A stretch of DNA of 64,000 nucleotides, taken from contig NZ_BLIN01000005.1 in NCBI RefSeq assembly GCF_009811555.1, positions 4,535,501 through 4,599,500 of the forward strand. The letters run 5' to 3'. The notes below the pieces were generated by a model. It saw only the letters and a program-made list of their open reading frames with translations. It was not told the DNA's origin and did no database searches. A program made the translations under genes and the position numbers. This document shows, in pieces, positions 62,120 to 64,000 of this stretch (position 1 is its first letter; each line of letters starts with the position of its first letter). Source of the DNA: Streptomyces caniferus (GTDB taxonomy: Bacteria > Actinomycetota > Actinomycetes > Streptomycetales > Streptomycetaceae).

Positions 62120-62895
62120 GGCCCCTGCTGGAGCCGCCGCGCGGCGGCCGCCGGCCGTTCCCCGGCAACCCCCTGACCTGGGTGACGGACTGGGTGCGCA
62201 GCAGTCCCGGCACCCATATCTGGCTGCTGGTCATCGGCATCACCAGCCTGGTCATCGCCTCCGCGTCCGAGGGGCTGGGGCAGTTCCTGGTGCACCGCAC
62301 CAGCAGCAACATCCACGAGCTGAACGAGCATCCGCTGCCGTCGCTGCTGATCAGCGGCTTCTGGATCGAACGCCCCTCGTCCTTCCTGCTCTACGTGGCG
62401 CTGTTCGAGCTGGTGCACGCCAACGTGGAGCGCTGGCTGGGCAGCGGACGCTGGCTGCTGACCGTCGGCGGTGCCCATATCGCCGCCACCCTCGCCAGCC
62501 AGGAGCTCGTCCTGCTGGCCATCGAGGGCCATCGGCTGCCGCGTTCGATGACCCATGTCGTGGACATCGGGGTCTCCTACGGGCTGGCCGCGGCCGCCGG
62601 GGTGCTGACGTACCGGCTGTGGCCGCCCTGGCGCTACGGCTATCTCTCCGGGGTGCTGATCTTCTTCGCCGTCCCGTTGCTGACCGGCGCTTCCTTCACC
62701 GACTTCGGCCATGCCATCGCGCTGGTCATGGGCTTTGCGGCCTGGCCGCTGACCCCGGCGGCGGCCGCCGGGGGGCGGACGGACCACGACGAGGAGGCCG
62801 CCGGACCGGCCGAGGAGCCCGCCGGACCCGTCGAAGGGCCCGCGAAGCCGCCCCCGGACCCCGGTCCCGATCCGAAGAGCCGTCAGGAGAGGTAG
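62116..62895 (+). CDS. Rhomboid-like membrane protein
   Basis: 259 residues with about six TM helices and a Pro/Glu/Gly-rich tail (~220-259). Residues Gly-Val-Ser-Tyr-Gly near 155 and Gly-His-Ala-Ile-Ala-Leu-Val-Met-Gly near 200 lie where rhomboid proteases keep their Ser and His, but the serine loop is not the classic Gly-x-Ser-Gly. Activity is uncertain. GTG 62116 overlaps the lrp stop (GTGA). Its last 13 bp overlap the HAD gene on the other strand. Confidence 0.78.
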   Translation: MRPLLEPPRGGRRPFPGNPLTWVTDWVRSSPGTHIWLLVIGITSLVIASASEGLGQFLVHRTSSNIHELNEHPLPSLLISGFWIERPSSFLLYVALFELVHANVERWLGSGRWLLTVGGAHIAATLASQELVLLAIEGHRLPRSMTHVVDIGVSYGLAAAAGVLTYRLWPPWRYGYLSGVLIFFAVPLLTGASFTDFGHAIALVMGFAAWPLTPAAAAGGRTDHDEEAAGPAEEPAGPVEGPAKPPPDPGPDPKSRQER

Positions 62896-63698
62896 AGGCG
62901 CTCCAGCACCACCGCGACACCGTCCGCCTCGTTGGAGGCGGTGAGTTCGTGCGCGACGGCCTTCAGCTCGTCATGGGCGTTGGCCATCGCCACACCGCGG
63001 GCGGACCAGGCGAACATCGGGATGTCGTTGGGCATATCGCCGAAGGCCAGGGTGTCCTTGGCGGTGACGCCCAGCCGGCGGGCGGCCAGCGACAGTCCGG
63101 TGGCCTTCGTCAGTCCCAGCGGCAGCAGTTCGACGATGCCCTCGCCGGCCACCGTCACGCCCACCAGGTCCCCGGCGACCTGACGCGCGGCCAGCGCCAG
63201 CGCGTCGTCGTCCAGGTCCGGATGCTGGATGTAGACCTTGTTGAGCGGGGCCGCCCACAGCGCGCCGGGATCGTCCATCATGACGTTCGGCAGCGGACCC
63301 TCCTGGACGCGGTAGCCGGGGCCGACCAGCACCTCGCCCTCCAGGCCGTCGCGGCTCGCCGCCAGATACAGCGGGCCGACCTCCGCCTCGATCTTGGACA
63401 GCGCGAGACCGGCCAGCTGGCGGTCCAGCGTCACCGAGGTCAGCAGGCGGTGCTCACCGGCGTGGTAGAGCTGACCGCCCTGGCCGCACACCGCGAGGCC
63501 CTTGTAGTCCAGGGCGTCGAGGATGTGCCGGGTCCAGGGCACGGCCCGGCCGGTGACGACGATGTGCGCCGCGCCCGCCGCGGTGGCCGCGGCGAGCGCC
63601 TGGCGGGTGCGCTCGGAGACGGTCTCGTCGTGGCGCAGCAGCGTCCCGTCGAGATCCGTAGCGATGAGCTTGTACGGCAGCGGAGCAGGTGCGCTCAC
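62883..63698 (-). CDS. HAD-IIB (Cof-type) phosphatase
   Basis: 271 residues. Motif I [10 protein letters not shown] (~13), motif II Val-Thr-Gly-Arg-Ala, motif IV [10 protein letters not shown]. Close relative of the enzyme at 35137 but without its low-complexity insert. GTG 63698 overlaps the serS stop codon by 4 bp, so it is translated from the serS mRNA; this serS-HAD pair is the Streptomyces norm. Substrate probably a sugar or flavin phosphate. Confidence 0.93.
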   Translation of the reverse strand: MSAPAPLPYKLIATDLDGTLLRHDETVSERTRQALAAATAAGAAHIVVTGRAVPWTRHILDALDYKGLAVCGQGGQLYHAGEHRLLTSVTLDRQLAGLALSKIEAEVGPLYLAASRDGLEGEVLVGPGYRVQEGPLPNVMMDDPGALWAAPLNKVYIQHPDLDDDALALAARQVAGDLVGVTVAGEGIVELLPLGLTKATGLSLAARRLGVTAKDTLAFGDMPNDIPMFAWSARGVAMANAHDELKAVAHELTASNEADGVAVVLERLYLS

Positions 63699-64000
63699 TT
63701 GGCGACGGGCTCCAGAATCTCCCGGCCGCCCAGGTAGGGGCGGAGCACCTCGGGGACGCGCACGGAGCCGTCCGCCTGCTGGTGGTTCTCGAAGATCGCC
63801 ACGATCGTGCGCGGTACGGCGCAGAGCGTGCCGTTCAGGGTCGCCAGCGGCGAGACCTTCTGCTTGCCGTCGACGGTCTCGCGCATCCGGACGGACAGCC
63901 GCCGCGCCTGGAACTCGTCGCAGTTCGAGGCCGAGGTCAGCTCGCGGTACTTGCCCTGGGTGGGGATCCAGGCCTCGCAGTCGAACTTGCGGGAGGCCGA
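63695..64000 (-). CDS. serS: Seryl-tRNA synthetase, C-terminal part (runs off window)
   Basis: The last ~101 residues of a class II synthetase. Visible are [21 protein letters not shown] and [10 protein letters not shown], the motif 3 region of SerRS that binds ATP. The rest lies to the right of the window. Charges tRNA-Ser in the cytoplasm. Confidence 0.97.
   Translation of the reverse strand, partial: SASRKFDCEAWIPTQGKYRELTSASNCDEFQARRLSVRMRETVDGKQKVSPLATLNGTLCAVPRTIVAIFENHQQADGSVRVPEVLRPYLGGREILEPVAK

Overview
This is a high-GC (about 70%) actinobacterial chromosome segment, almost certainly from a Streptomyces species. The evidence is the sporulation gene ssgA, the perfect 14-bp Streptomyces-type parS sequence (GTTTCACGTGAAAC) in five places plus one degenerate copy, AGGAGG-type ribosome binding sites with many GTG starts, a TTA codon in only one gene that I found, and a gene order that, as I remember it, matches the S. 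coelicolor SCO39xx block (ptpA, ssgR-ssgA, thiC, cydA-cydB-cydCD, serS). parS sites in Streptomyces crowd around oriC, so the window should lie on one arm within a few hundred kb of the origin. I see no insertion sequence, prophage, CRISPR array, tRNA, rRNA or biosynthetic gene cluster.

Layout. 1-8.5 kb: serine hydrolase, class V aminotransferase, two parS sites, a TetR regulator with a zinc-ribbon tail, a GNAT enzyme, a divergent MarR/MFS pair with an HbpS/GlcG-like protein, a membrane protein and a SerB-like HAD phosphatase. 8.5-13.3 kb: flavohemoglobin with a very long disordered N-terminus plus a PPOX-family flavoprotein, a NUDIX hydrolase, and a LysR regulator carrying a TTA codon. 13.3-16.5 kb: a parS pair, then a reverse operon (holin-like protein, ptpA, a cystathionine gamma-lyase-type enzyme), and a divergent cupin and small membrane protein. 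16.5-21.4 kb: a decayed ssgR next to intact ssgA, a YibE/F membrane protein, and thiC behind a TPP riboswitch that contains a perfect parS in its variable arm. 21.4-26.5 kb: membrane protein, metallophosphoesterase, LacI regulator, hisC-type aminotransferase.

26.5-35.1 kb is a respiration block: cydA, cydB and a fused cydDC, encoding cytochrome bd oxidase and its assembly transporter. A Rex operator and a Crp-like palindrome lie in front of it, a parS spans the start codon of cydDC, and a GAF-domain histidine kinase follows. 35-42.6 kb: HAD phosphatase, F420-type monooxygenase, htpX-pspAB, kptA, and a PadR regulator divergent from a membrane protein/carotenoid oxygenase pair with two operator palindromes over its promoter. 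43-47.5 kb: MerR regulator, an EphD-like epoxide hydrolase-SDR fusion coupled to an M24 peptidase. 47.7-51.5 kb: a four-gene ABC operon of two ATPase/permease pairs. 51.5-64 kb: short MltG, CynX-type MFS with its GntR regulator, a diaminopimelate decarboxylase paralogue, MerR, LysR, a DHA2 MFS exporter divergent from a tandem Lrp regulator, a rhomboid-like protein, a HAD phosphatase and the 3' part of serS.

The most notable signals are the parS sites built into functional RNA or translation signals (TPP riboswitch arm; cydDC start codon), the layered cyd promoter, the ssgR pseudogene beside ssgA, and a set of genes with a -10 box 6-7 nt before the start codon (leaderless mRNAs).
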